In this document: positions 25,277 to 32,542 of the stretch, in pieces
How positions within the stretch are numbered: position 1 is the first letter of the stretch
Layout of the letters: every line of letters starts with the position of its first letter
Origin: Bradyrhizobium sp. SRL28
GTDB lineage: Bacteria; Pseudomonadota; Alphaproteobacteria; Rhizobiales; Xanthobacteraceae
Direction of reading: 5' to 3'
Length of the DNA stretch: 64,000 bases
NCBI RefSeq assembly: GCF_018596315.1
Contig: NZ_JAHEAG010000003.1
Location: 674,180-738,179 of the forward strand
The notes under the pieces: model-generated
The model's database searches: none
Seen by the model: the letters and a program-made list of their open reading frames with translations, nothing else
Told to the model about the DNA's origin: nothing
Translations under genes and position numbers: made by a program

Positions 25277-26665
25277 ATGACAAAACAAATCCGGCTCAAC
25301 GCCTTCGCCATGAACTGCGTGGCGCATCAATCGCCGGGGCTCTGGACCCATCCGCGCGACCGCACCCTCGGCTACAACCGCCTGCCCTATTGGCTCGACC
25401 TGGCGAAGACGCTGGAGCGCGGCCGGTTCGACGGGCTGTTTCTCGCCGACGTGCTCGGCGTCTACGACGTGTTTGGCGATAGCCCTAACGCCGCGCTGCG
25501 CAACGCCGCGCAGACGCCGGCCAACGAGCCGCTGATGCTGATCCCGGCGATGGCGGCGGTGACGCAAAATCTCGGTTTCGGCGTCACCAGCAATCTCTCC
25601 TTCGAGCCGCCCTATCCGTTTGCGCGGAGAATGTCGACGCTGGATCATCTGACCGAAGGCCGGATCGGCTGGAACGTGGTGACCGGCTATCTCGACAGCG
25701 CGGCCCGCGGTGCCGGCAAGGACAAGCAGACCGCGCATGACGACCGCTACGAGATCGCGGATGAATATATGGAGCTGGTCTACAAGCTCTGGGAAGGAAG
25801 CTGGGAAGACGACGCCGTGCTGCGCGACCGCGCGCGCGGCATTTTTGCCGATCCTTCCAAGGTGCATCGCATTGAACATGAGGGAAATAACTACCGGCTC
25901 AATGCCATTCATCTGAGCGAGCCGTCGCCGCAGCGGACGCCGGTGCTGTATCAGGCCGGCACCTCGCCGCGCGGACGGCAGTTCGCTGCTCAGCACGCAG
26001 AATGCGTGTTCATGTCGGGCCCGTCGGCCAAGATCATCGGGCCGCGCGTGGCGGCGATCCGCGCGCTGGCGAAGGAAATCGGGCGCAATCCGGCCGAGAT
26101 CCTGATGTTCTCGATGATGACGATCATTCTCGGCCGCACTGAAGCGGAGGCGAAAGCGAAATATGCCGACTATCGCCGCCACATCGCGCCCGAGGGCGCA
26201 CTGGCGCTGATGTCGGGCTGGATGGGTATCGATTTCTCGGGCTACGACCTCGACCAGCAGGTGCGCCACATCCAGAACGACGCCGGCCGCACCGCGCTCG
26301 ACAACGTCACCCGTGCCGATCCGGATCGGGTCTGGACCGTGCGCGAGGTCGTCGAGCATGTCGGCATCGGCGGCGCCGGCCCCGTCGTGGTTGGCACGCC
26401 CGAGAAGGTCGCCGATGATATCGAGGCATGGTTCGAGCAGACCGACGTCGACGGCCTCAACGTCGCGTTCGCCACCTCGCCCGGCGATTTCGAGGACATT
26501 GCCGATATGCTGGTGCCGGAGCTGACGAAGCGTGGGCGGTACAAGAGCGAGTACGCGAACGGGACGCTGCGGGAGAAGCTGTTCGGTGCCGGGCGCGCGC
26601 GGTTGACGGAAGCGCATCCGGCGGCACGGTACCGGCCGCATGCAGCGGCAAGAGCGGCAGAATAG
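25277..26665 (+). CDS. LLM class flavin-dependent monooxygenase (NtaA/SnaA/DszA-like)
   Basis: This 462-residue FMNH2-dependent monooxygenase shows the NtaA-branch motifs GRFDGLFLADVLG, PYPFARRMSTLDHLTEGRIGWN, HDDRYEIADEYMELVYKLWE, and PVLYQAGTSPRGRQFA. It is a distant relative of the enzyme at 4090-5457 and a typical member by length. A GAGG ribosome binding site precedes ATG 25277. It is divergent from the M20 peptidase and stands alone on its strand, followed by two palindromic repeats. A flavin reductase must be supplied in trans. The substrate is unknown, possibly an organosulfur or aminopolycarboxylate compound as in characterised relatives. Confidence 0.9.
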   Translation: MTKQIRLNAFAMNCVAHQSPGLWTHPRDRTLGYNRLPYWLDLAKTLERGRFDGLFLADVLGVYDVFGDSPNAALRNAAQTPANEPLMLIPAMAAVTQNLGFGVTSNLSFEPPYPFARRMSTLDHLTEGRIGWNVVTGYLDSAARGAGKDKQTAHDDRYEIADEYMELVYKLWEGSWEDDAVLRDRARGIFADPSKVHRIEHEGNNYRLNAIHLSEPSPQRTPVLYQAGTSPRGRQFAAQHAECVFMSGPSAKIIGPRVAAIRALAKEIGRNPAEILMFSMMTIILGRTEAEAKAKYADYRRHIAPEGALALMSGWMGIDFSGYDLDQQVRHIQNDAGRTALDNVTRADPDRVWTVREVVEHVGIGGAGPVVVGTPEKVADDIEAWFEQTDVDGLNVAFATSPGDFEDIADMLVPELTKRGRYKSEYANGTLREKLFGAGRARLTEAHPAARYRPHAAARAAE

Positions 26666-26667
26666 AT

Positions 26668-26748
26668 CGTCATTGCGAGGAGCGAAGCGACGAAGCAATC
26701 CACCTTCCGTACGGCTCGATGGATTGCTTCGCTTCGCTCGCAATGACG
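26668..26748. repeat. Palindromic intergenic repeat, family A copy 2
   Basis: CGTCATTGCGAGGAGCGAAG at the left pairs with CTTCGCTCGCAATGACG at the right, and CAATCCA pairs with TGGATTG inside. This is the same family as 14394-14474. It lies directly after the monooxygenase stop and could serve as its transcription end. Confidence 0.9.
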
Positions 26749-26764
26749 GATGGAGCCGTAGTTT

Positions 26765-26855
26765 GTAGGGTGGGCAAAGGCGCAACGCGCCGTGCCCACC
26801 ACCTGTCCACATCGCTATTCTGAATGGTGGGCACGCTTCGCTTTGCCCACCCTAC
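26765..26855. repeat. Palindromic intergenic repeat, family B copy 1
   Basis: GTAGGGTGGGCAAAGG at the left is complementary to the CTTTGCCCACCCTAC at the right, with inner arms CGTGCCCACCA and TGGTGGGCACG. Related copies lie at 33398-33484 and 39161-39248. It sits between the convergent monooxygenase and enolase-superfamily genes. Confidence 0.9.
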
Positions 26856-26856
26856 A

Positions 26857-27990
26857 TCATCGAACCGTAAAACGCGCCAGCGCGTCGCGATCGACCTCGA
26901 TGCCGAGGCCGGGGCCGTCGGGCACGCGAACGATGCCGCCGCTGTGTTCGATCGGCTGAACCAGAAGCGATTGACGAATGGGGTGTTCGGTCCGATCGAA
27001 CTCCAGCATCGGCTGGATCGGCGCGAGCGATACCGGCGTGTGGGCCGGCAGAACGGCCAATAGCTGGAGGGATGCAGCGATCGCGATGCCGGTGCCCCAG
27101 ACATGCGGATTGTAGCGGACGCCGAACGCCTCGGCCATGTCGGCGATCTTCTTGCATTCGGACAGACCGCCCGCCGCGCAAGTGTCTGGCTGGATGATGT
27201 CGATCGCCCGCGATACCAGCAGATCGCGGAAACCGAACCGCGTGAACTCGCATTCGCCGCCGGCGACCGGGATCGATAGCGCTGCCTTCACCGCGCGATA
27301 GCCTGCCACATCCTCCGGCGGCACCGGCTCCTCGAACCATCCGATGTCATATGGCTCGATCATCCGGCCGAGCCGGATCGCGGCCACGGCATCGTAGGCG
27401 TGATTGGCATCGACCATGAGTGCGACGTCGGGGCCGATCGCTTCGCGCACGGCGCGCGTCACCGCGGCGTCTTCTTCCACGCCGAAGCCGACCTTCAGCT
27501 TCACGGCCCTGAAACCTTCGGCGACGTAGCCTGCCGCCTCCTCAGCGAGATAGCGAAGCGGATCGCCTGATTTGCGCCGGTAAAGACCCGTGGCGTAGGC
27601 CTGCACCTCGGCGCGAAGCGGACCGCCCAGCAGCCGGTGCGCCGGGACGCCAAAATGCTTTCCCTTGATGTCCCAGAGCGCGATGTCGATGCCGCTCAGG
27701 CCTTCGATCACGACGCCCTTCTGCCCGTGATCGCGGAGCCGCGCATAGATCATCTGCCACAGATAATCCGTCCGCAGCGGATCCTCGCCGATCAGCCACG
27801 TAGCAACGCTTTGGACGACGGCCGCGGTCATCCGCGCCGGCCCGTAGCATTCGCCCCAGCCGATCAGGCCCGCATCGGTTTCGATCTCGACCACCATGGC
27901 GGTGCGGGTGTCGTACCAGGCCCGGGAATAGGCAAAGGGCTGCGAAAGCCGGGCCTCGAGAACGTGCGCGCGGACAGCGGTGATGATCAT
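26857..27990 (-). CDS. Mandelate racemase / muconate lactonizing enzyme family protein (enolase superfamily)
   Basis: The 377-residue enzyme has a complete enolase-superfamily active site. K164-x-K166 lies in AVKLKVG; the metal ligands are D194 (MVDAN), E220 (WFEEP) and E246 (GGECEF); and a His-Asp dyad is supplied by H296 (NPHVWG) and D269 (IIQPDT). The dyad plus KxK places it in the mandelate racemase-like subgroup, which abstracts the alpha proton of a carboxylate for racemisation or dehydration of sugar acids or hydroxy acids. The benzoylformate-decarboxylase-like gene lies 135 bp upstream on the same strand. If the two work together, a mandelate-type route is conceivable, but this is inference. 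Confidence 0.9.
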   Translation of the reverse strand: MIITAVRAHVLEARLSQPFAYSRAWYDTRTAMVVEIETDAGLIGWGECYGPARMTAAVVQSVATWLIGEDPLRTDYLWQMIYARLRDHGQKGVVIEGLSGIDIALWDIKGKHFGVPAHRLLGGPLRAEVQAYATGLYRRKSGDPLRYLAEEAAGYVAEGFRAVKLKVGFGVEEDAAVTRAVREAIGPDVALMVDANHAYDAVAAIRLGRMIEPYDIGWFEEPVPPEDVAGYRAVKAALSIPVAGGECEFTRFGFRDLLVSRAIDIIQPDTCAAGGLSECKKIADMAEAFGVRYNPHVWGTGIAIAASLQLLAVLPAHTPVSLAPIQPMLEFDRTEHPIRQSLLVQPIEHSGGIVRVPDGPGLGIEVDRDALARFTVR

Positions 27991-28028
27991 GCGTTGGTTC
28001 TCGCTTATGGATTTCGAGGCTCACTGCA

Positions 28029-28113
28029 CGTCATTGCGAGGAGCGAAAGCGACGAAGCGATCCATCTATCCCCACGCTGTGAGATGGATTGCTTCGCTGC
28101 GCTCGCAATGACG
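28029..28113. repeat. Palindromic intergenic repeat, family A copy 3
   Basis: Arms CGTCATTGCGAGGAGCG and CGCTCGCAATGACG with inner ATCCATCT/AGATGGAT repeat the family A plan. It lies between the decarboxylase-like gene and the enolase-superfamily gene on the same strand, so it could separate their transcripts or stabilise the upstream mRNA. Confidence 0.9.
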
Positions 28114-28124
28114 GTGGACCGCGC

Positions 28125-29789
28125 TCAGTTCACCGAATTGCTCACCACCACCTCGATCAGCTTCGCGCCGGGGCGGCTGAAGGCGGATGACAATACGGAC
28201 TTCAACTGCGAGGGATCAGTGACCCGTGTCGCCTCAAGTCCGAGCGATTTCGCCATGCCCGTAAAATCCACCGGCGGATCGATGAAATCCATGCCGACAT
28301 AGTGATCGTCGCCGTGGAAGGCGAGCAGCCGCTGCTTGATGATGCGATAGCCGCCATTGTTGACGATCACGAAGGTCAACGGCAGCTTGTGGTTGGCGGC
28401 CGTCCACAGCGACTGGATCGAATACATCGAACTGCCGTCGCCGGAATAGCACACGACGGGCCGCTGTGGATTGGCGAGGCTGACGCCGACGGACGCCGGC
28501 AATCCCCAGCCGATGCCGCCGGAGGCCAGCGCGTGATAGCCGTAGCGATCGCGATGCGGGCGCAGCGCGATGATCTGCCGCGATGACGTCAGTCCCTCGT
28601 CGACCAGGATCGCGTTATCAGGCATCGCCTCGACGACCTGCAGCGCCAGCCAGTCCGGATCGATCGGCGAGGTTTTGCCCGCTTTTGAAATCTGTTCGAC
28701 CAGCGGCCTGCGCCTGGCCGTCCAGTTCTTAGACGCCAGCGCGTCCAATCCCCGGTCGGCCCGCGCCTGAAGCGCACCGCCGCCCGCGGTCTTCAGTGCC
28801 GGCACCAGCGCGCGCAAAGTTTCCTTCACATCGGCCTTGAGCGCGATGTCGACGCCGTAATTCCTGGCGAGGTCGTGATCGACCAGGCCGACCTGCACGA
28901 TCGACAGCCCGTCCGGCAGCGGATCGGTCTCACTGTAGACCGACATCCGCAGGGGATCGCCGCCGAGCGCGATGATGAGGTCATAAGGCGCGAGCGTCTC
29001 GCGGGCGATCTTCTGGATGCGCGCCAGCGCGCCCATGAAGCACGGGCTTTCGGACAGGAAATGCGCGCCATAGGGCGTCGACGACTGATACGCCGGACAG
29101 CCCAGCGTTTCCGCGAGTTGAGCGGCCTCCTGCAAGGCGTCGCTCTTGACGATCTCGTCGCCGACGATGATCACGGGGCGCTCGGCCTTGAGGATGCGCG
29201 CGGTCAGCGCCTGCAGCGATTCGTCCGACGGTTTGACGCGCGTATCGACCCGGGTCGACCGGCCGAGTTCGATACCGGCCTCGGCATTGAGGATGTCGCC
29301 CGGGAGCGAGATGAACACCGGCCCGGTCGGCGGCGTGGTCGCGATCTTGGCGGCACGGCGCACGATGCGCGGCAGATCTTCCAGCCGCGTCACCTCGACG
29401 GCCCATTTCACCAGCGGCTCCGCCATCTGCACCAGCGGGCCGTACAGCACCGGCTCCGTCAGGCCGTGGCCTTGCTCCTGCTGGCCGGCCGTCAGGATCA
29501 AGGGCGTGCCGGTGAAGCTTGCGTTGTAGAGCGAGCCCATCGCGTTGCCGAGGCCGGGCGCGACATGGACGTTGCAGGCGACGAGCTTGCCCGAGGCACG
29601 GCTGAAACCGTCGGCCATGGCGACGACGAGGCTTTCCTGCATCGCCATCACATAGGTGAGGTCGGGATGGTCCTTCAGCGCATGCATGATCGGCAGTTCG
29701 GTGGTGCCGGGATTGCCGAACAGATGCGTGACGCCTTCGTCCTTCAGCAGTGCAAGGAATGCGGAGCGGCCGGTGATTTTATTCTTCAT
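28125..29789 (-). CDS. Thiamine-diphosphate enzyme, benzoylformate decarboxylase-like
   Basis: The 554-residue ThDP enzyme starts at ATG 29789, directly after a strong AGGAGGAGAC site; the open frame upstream is not conserved-looking. The N-terminal region resembles benzoylformate decarboxylase: THLFGNPGTTELP, the cofactor-activating Glu52 in MQESLVVAMADGFSRASGK, His75 in CNVHVAPGLGNAMG, and LILTAGQQ. The C-terminal diphosphate-binding motif is YSGDGSSMYSIQSLW followed by VIVNN. In benzoylformate decarboxylase an active-site Ser sits in GNPGSNE; here it is Thr (GNPGTTE). The enzyme probably decarboxylates a 2-oxoacid to an aldehyde. The enolase-superfamily enzyme is the next gene downstream. 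Acetolactate synthase-type chemistry is less likely but not excluded. Confidence 0.85.
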   Translation of the reverse strand: MKNKITGRSAFLALLKDEGVTHLFGNPGTTELPIMHALKDHPDLTYVMAMQESLVVAMADGFSRASGKLVACNVHVAPGLGNAMGSLYNASFTGTPLILTAGQQEQGHGLTEPVLYGPLVQMAEPLVKWAVEVTRLEDLPRIVRRAAKIATTPPTGPVFISLPGDILNAEAGIELGRSTRVDTRVKPSDESLQALTARILKAERPVIIVGDEIVKSDALQEAAQLAETLGCPAYQSSTPYGAHFLSESPCFMGALARIQKIARETLAPYDLIIALGGDPLRMSVYSETDPLPDGLSIVQVGLVDHDLARNYGVDIALKADVKETLRALVPALKTAGGGALQARADRGLDALASKNWTARRRPLVEQISKAGKTSPIDPDWLALQVVEAMPDNAILVDEGLTSSRQIIALRPHRDRYGYHALASGGIGWGLPASVGVSLANPQRPVVCYSGDGSSMYSIQSLWTAANHKLPLTFVIVNNGGYRIIKQRLLAFHGDDHYVGMDFIDPPVDFTGMAKSLGLEATRVTDPSQLKSVLSSAFSRPGAKLIEVVVSNSVN

Positions 29790-29932
29790 GTCTCCTCCTG
29801 CCCGCCGGTTCGTTAACCCGCGGGATGGAGACAGATGACCAAACTTCAACGACGCGCGCAATGGAGCGAGGTCATGGCTGCTCTGCGCGTGCACTCCCGT
29901 GTCCCGGAGCGGTGCAGGGCCCAGAAACAGAA

Positions 29933-29968
29933 TCGCGAAAACAACCCCATGCAAAGTAGAATGGGCCC
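29933..29968. repeat. Dispersed short repeat, copy 2
   Basis: This is the second copy of the element at 7919-7954, sharing the core AAAACAACCCCATGCAAAG and the trailing ATGGGCCC. It lies in the 258-bp gap upstream of the decarboxylase-like gene and beyond the 3' end of the GFA gene. The rest of that gap shows no gene. Confidence 0.7.
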
Positions 29969-30047
29969 CAGCTCGCAGCACTTAGGCCGCTTGCGCCCGG
30001 AGCACAAGGTGGGCCGTCGTCACGGCCCATCCTAATCTCATCCTGCT

Positions 30048-30560
30048 CTACACCATCCCTTCGCGATCCGCGCGCTTCTTCTTTTTCGAGCGCTGCCAGA
30101 CCACGCCCGGATATCCCTTCAGCGGCACCAGCGGTTCGCCGGTGTAGGTCCATTCCTGCAATTCCTCGATCGCGATGTGATAGAGCGGCTGCCGCCCGGT
30201 GCGACCCGAAAACAGCGCACGGGGGATGTTGACCATATGCGGCGAGCGCGGGCGCTCATAGACAATCGGCGTGCCGCAACTCGCGCAGAAACTTCGTGCG
30301 GTTTTGGTCGCCTTGTCCTCATAGCGCGTGAGGCTGGTCTTGCCCTTGGTGATGCGGAAGCGTTTGCGCCAGCTTCCGACATAGGTCGCATACGCCGCGC
30401 CGTGCGCGCGGCGGCTCGACGGCGAATGATCGTGCCAGGCCCAGCGCGCCGGCACGTCGATCTCGAAGGCGACTTGGCCGCACAGGCATTGGCCGGCGGC
30501 AGGCTTGCCGAGTGATACGGCCTTGGTCTTTTTCTTTTCCGATTCTTCTTCCGGAAACAT
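30048..30560 (-). CDS. GFA (glutathione-dependent formaldehyde-activating) family zinc protein, atypical
   Basis: The 170-residue protein has the GFA/Mss4-like zinc fold pattern: C25-L-C27-G near the N-terminus and C92-A-S-C95-G-T-P later, followed by a conserved IEELQEW segment near the C-terminus. The usual middle CHC-x-x-C cluster is replaced by H43-D-H45-SPSS-RR, so one zinc site lacks its cysteines. ATG 30560 is chosen because the twelve upstream codons read through a palindromic repeat. The C-terminus is very basic (SKKKKRADR). Whether it acts on S-hydroxymethylglutathione is doubtful; many family members have no known function. Confidence 0.8.
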   Translation of the reverse strand: MFPEEESEKKKTKAVSLGKPAAGQCLCGQVAFEIDVPARWAWHDHSPSSRRAHGAAYATYVGSWRKRFRITKGKTSLTRYEDKATKTARSFCASCGTPIVYERPRSPHMVNIPRALFSGRTGRQPLYHIAIEELQEWTYTGEPLVPLKGYPGVVWQRSKKKKRADREGMV

Positions 30561-30571
30561 GGCGAGCCCTT

Positions 30572-30649
30572 GTAGCCCGGATGAGCGCAGCGACATCCGG
30601 GAACGCTGGTGATACCGGCCCCGGATGTCGCTGCGCTCATCCGGGCTAC
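30572..30649. repeat. Palindromic intergenic repeat, family C copy 1
   Basis: GTAGCCCGGATGAGCGCAGC at the left matches GCTGCGCTCATCCGGGCTAC at the right as a perfect inverted repeat, with CGACATCCGGG / CCCGGATGTCG continuing inward. It lies at the 5' side of the GFA gene. A related but diverged copy lies at 30766-30852. Confidence 0.9.
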
Positions 30650-30673
30650 GATCTTTGCCGTTATATCTCCATT

Positions 30674-30757
30674 GTCATTGCGAGGAGCGAAGCGACGAAG
30701 CAATCCATTCTTTTTCCGTGAGACGGGATGGATTGCTTCGCTTCGCTCGCAATGACG
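30674..30757. repeat. Palindromic intergenic repeat, family A copy 4
   Basis: This is the fourth family A copy, with arms GTCATTGCGAGGAGCGAAG and CTTCGCTCGCAATGAC and inner CAATCCAT/ATGGATTG. It is nested between the two family C copies, so three long palindromes fill the 300 bp between the GFA and OYE genes and no gene is present there. Confidence 0.9.
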
Positions 30758-30765
30758 GTGGCCTT

Positions 30766-30852
30766 GTAGCCCGGATGGAGCGAAGCGAAATCCGGGATAA
30801 CAATATCCGCTCGCGAAGGGTCCCGGATTTCGCTTCGCTCCATCCGGGCTAC
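30766..30852. repeat. Palindromic intergenic repeat, family C copy 2
   Basis: GTAGCCCGGATGGAGCGAAG at the left and CTTCGCTCCATCCGGGCTAC at the right are perfect inverted arms, with CGAAATCCGGGA / TCCCGGATTTCG inward. It ends 9 bp before the stop of the OYE-family gene, so it could form the end of that transcript. Confidence 0.9.
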
Positions 30853-30860
30853 GATCTATT

Positions 30861-31985
30861 TTACGCCTGCTCCAGTTCGTTGTGCTCCGGATAATCCGTA
30901 TAACCCGCCACGTCGCCGCCGTAGAACGTCGCGCGGTTGTAGGGCGTCAGCGGGAAGCCGCGCTGCAGGCGACGGGGCAAATCCGGATTGGAAATGAAGA
31001 TGCGGCCGAACGCGACAGCGTCGGCATGGCCATCCCGGATCGCGGCATCCGCGGTCTCACCGGTGAAGCCGCCGGCGGTGATCAGCACGCCTTTCCAGAT
31101 CGGCCGGAACAGCACCATCGCCGACGGCACGTTCTGATGATTGACCTCAGCGCGGCCGGCGCCGGAGGAGCGCGGCTCGATGAAATGCAGATAGGCGAGG
31201 CCAAGCGGGTTGAGCTGCTCGACCGCGTGGGTATAGAGCGGCATCGGGTCCGGCTCCCCGCTACCATTGGCGACACCGTGGGGCGACAGCCGCACGCCGA
31301 CGCGATCCGCGCCCCAAACCTCGACCACGGCTTTGGTCACTTCCATCAGGAAGCGCACGCGGTTCGAAATCGAGCCGCCATACTGGTCGGTTCGTAGATT
31401 GGTGTGAGACTGCAGGAACTGCTCGATCAGATAGCCATTGGCGCCGTGAATCTCGACGCCGTCGAAGCCGGCGGCAAGCGCGTTCTTCGCGGCCTGCCGA
31501 TAGGCGTCGATCACGCCGGGAATCTCCGATGTCTCGAGCGCGCGCGGCGTCTCGTAAGGCACCGCCTTGCCATCTGCCGTCCCGGTCTTCAGATCGGCGA
31601 TCGGCACCGCCGACGGCGCGACCGGCAATGCGCCGCCCGGCTGGAACGAGGAATGCGAGACGCGTCCGACATGCCAGAGTTGCAGGAAGATGATCCCGCC
31701 CTTGGCGTGAACGGCATCGACCACCTCGCGCCAGCCCGCGATCTGCTGCTCGGTGTAGATGCCGGGCACGCCGGGGCTGCCAAAACCCGTTTCCGTCACC
31801 GGCGAGGCTTCGGCGATCAGCAACCCGCCCGGCGTCGCGCGCTGGGCGTAATATTCCGCGTTCAGCGGCCGCGGCGCGAGCGAAGGTTTTGCTGCCCGCA
31901 TCCGCGTCAACGGCGCCAACGCGAGGCGATGCTGGAGTTGATAGGGACCGACCTTGAGCGGCGAAAACAGCGATGGATAATTCAT
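30861..31985 (-). CDS. Old Yellow Enzyme family alkene reductase (NemA-like)
   Basis: The 374-residue FMN enzyme reduces activated alkenes, nitroesters or quinones with NAD(P)H. Family hallmarks are LFSPLKVGPYQLQHRLALAPLTRMRA at the start, FLQLWHVGR, the substrate-binding His-Asn pair in VEIHGANGYLIEQFL, RTDQYGGS-x-x-NR, and the C-terminal flavin phosphate site around AVAFGRIFISNPDLPRRL. Length is typical. The gene is divergent from the ModE-like regulator at 32077, which is the nearest candidate to control it. A GGAA site precedes ATG 31985. Confidence 0.93.
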   Translation of the reverse strand: MNYPSLFSPLKVGPYQLQHRLALAPLTRMRAAKPSLAPRPLNAEYYAQRATPGGLLIAEASPVTETGFGSPGVPGIYTEQQIAGWREVVDAVHAKGGIIFLQLWHVGRVSHSSFQPGGALPVAPSAVPIADLKTGTADGKAVPYETPRALETSEIPGVIDAYRQAAKNALAAGFDGVEIHGANGYLIEQFLQSHTNLRTDQYGGSISNRVRFLMEVTKAVVEVWGADRVGVRLSPHGVANGSGEPDPMPLYTHAVEQLNPLGLAYLHFIEPRSSGAGRAEVNHQNVPSAMVLFRPIWKGVLITAGGFTGETADAAIRDGHADAVAFGRIFISNPDLPRRLQRGFPLTPYNRATFYGGDVAGYTDYPEHNELEQA

Positions 31986-32076
31986 GTCTATTCCAGAACC
32001 CCGTGTTGATACGGATATGTAACCGCTTCAGCTTGTTCGTAAAAGGTTTGGGACGCAACGTGTAGCCTCGAAGCGA

Positions 32077-32472
32077 GTGAGCACATCTTCCATGCAAAAA
32101 ACGACCGGCAAGCCCCACCCTTCGCTCAGCGTCCGCATCGATATCGACGCAGGGGGGCGTATCGGTCCCGGCAAGATCGAGTTGCTCGAAACGATCCATC
32201 GAAGCGGTTCGATTTCCGCCGCCGGGCGCGCCATGGAAATGTCCTACAAGCGGGCGTGGGATCTGGTCGACGAGATCAACCGCATCTGCCGTCAGGCCGC
32301 CGTGGAGCGGCAGACCGGCGGCAAGAACGGCGGCGGCGCGGTACTGACGCCGTTCGGCCGCTCGCTGGTCGCGCGCTACCGCAAGATCGAGCGCACCGCC
32401 ACAACCGCGGCGCGCAAGGAATTGCAGGCTTTGCGATCCGATATCGGCCGGCCGAAGAAACGCACGGGCTGA
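32077..32472 (+). CDS. ModE N-terminal-domain-like winged helix regulator
   Basis: The protein has 131 residues from GTG 32077 or 126 from ATG 32092; neither start has a strong ribosome binding site. It carries the ModE DNA-binding domain: LSVRIDIDAGGRIGPGKIEL, then LETIHRSGSISAAGRAMEMSYKRAWDLVDEIN, GGKNGGGAVLTPFG and a C-terminal helix. The molybdate-binding MOP domains of full ModE are absent, so it probably does not sense molybdate in the classical way. It is divergent from the OYE-type reductase and 70 bp upstream of an SDR gene. Its target and signal are unknown; local control of the reductase is the simplest guess. Confidence 0.85.
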   Translation: MSTSSMQKTTGKPHPSLSVRIDIDAGGRIGPGKIELLETIHRSGSISAAGRAMEMSYKRAWDLVDEINRICRQAAVERQTGGKNGGGAVLTPFGRSLVARYRKIERTATTAARKELQALRSDIGRPKKRTG

Positions 32473-32542
32473 TAACACGCAGAAAGTATGCGATAACTGG
32501 ACGCGCTGAGGTCGCCCTCCCCAAGCAGTCCAGGAAACTTAC

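Noticed and set aside
28875..29816. Plus-strand frame of about 313 codons opposite the ThDP enzyme
   Set aside because: It is the shadow of a protein with clear ThDP motifs on the minus strand, and the frame lacks any family character.
30561..30703. Upstream extension of the GFA gene or a separate small gene
   Set aside because: The open frame reads through a perfect palindromic repeat, giving a peptide found wherever such repeats occur, so ATG 30560 was kept.
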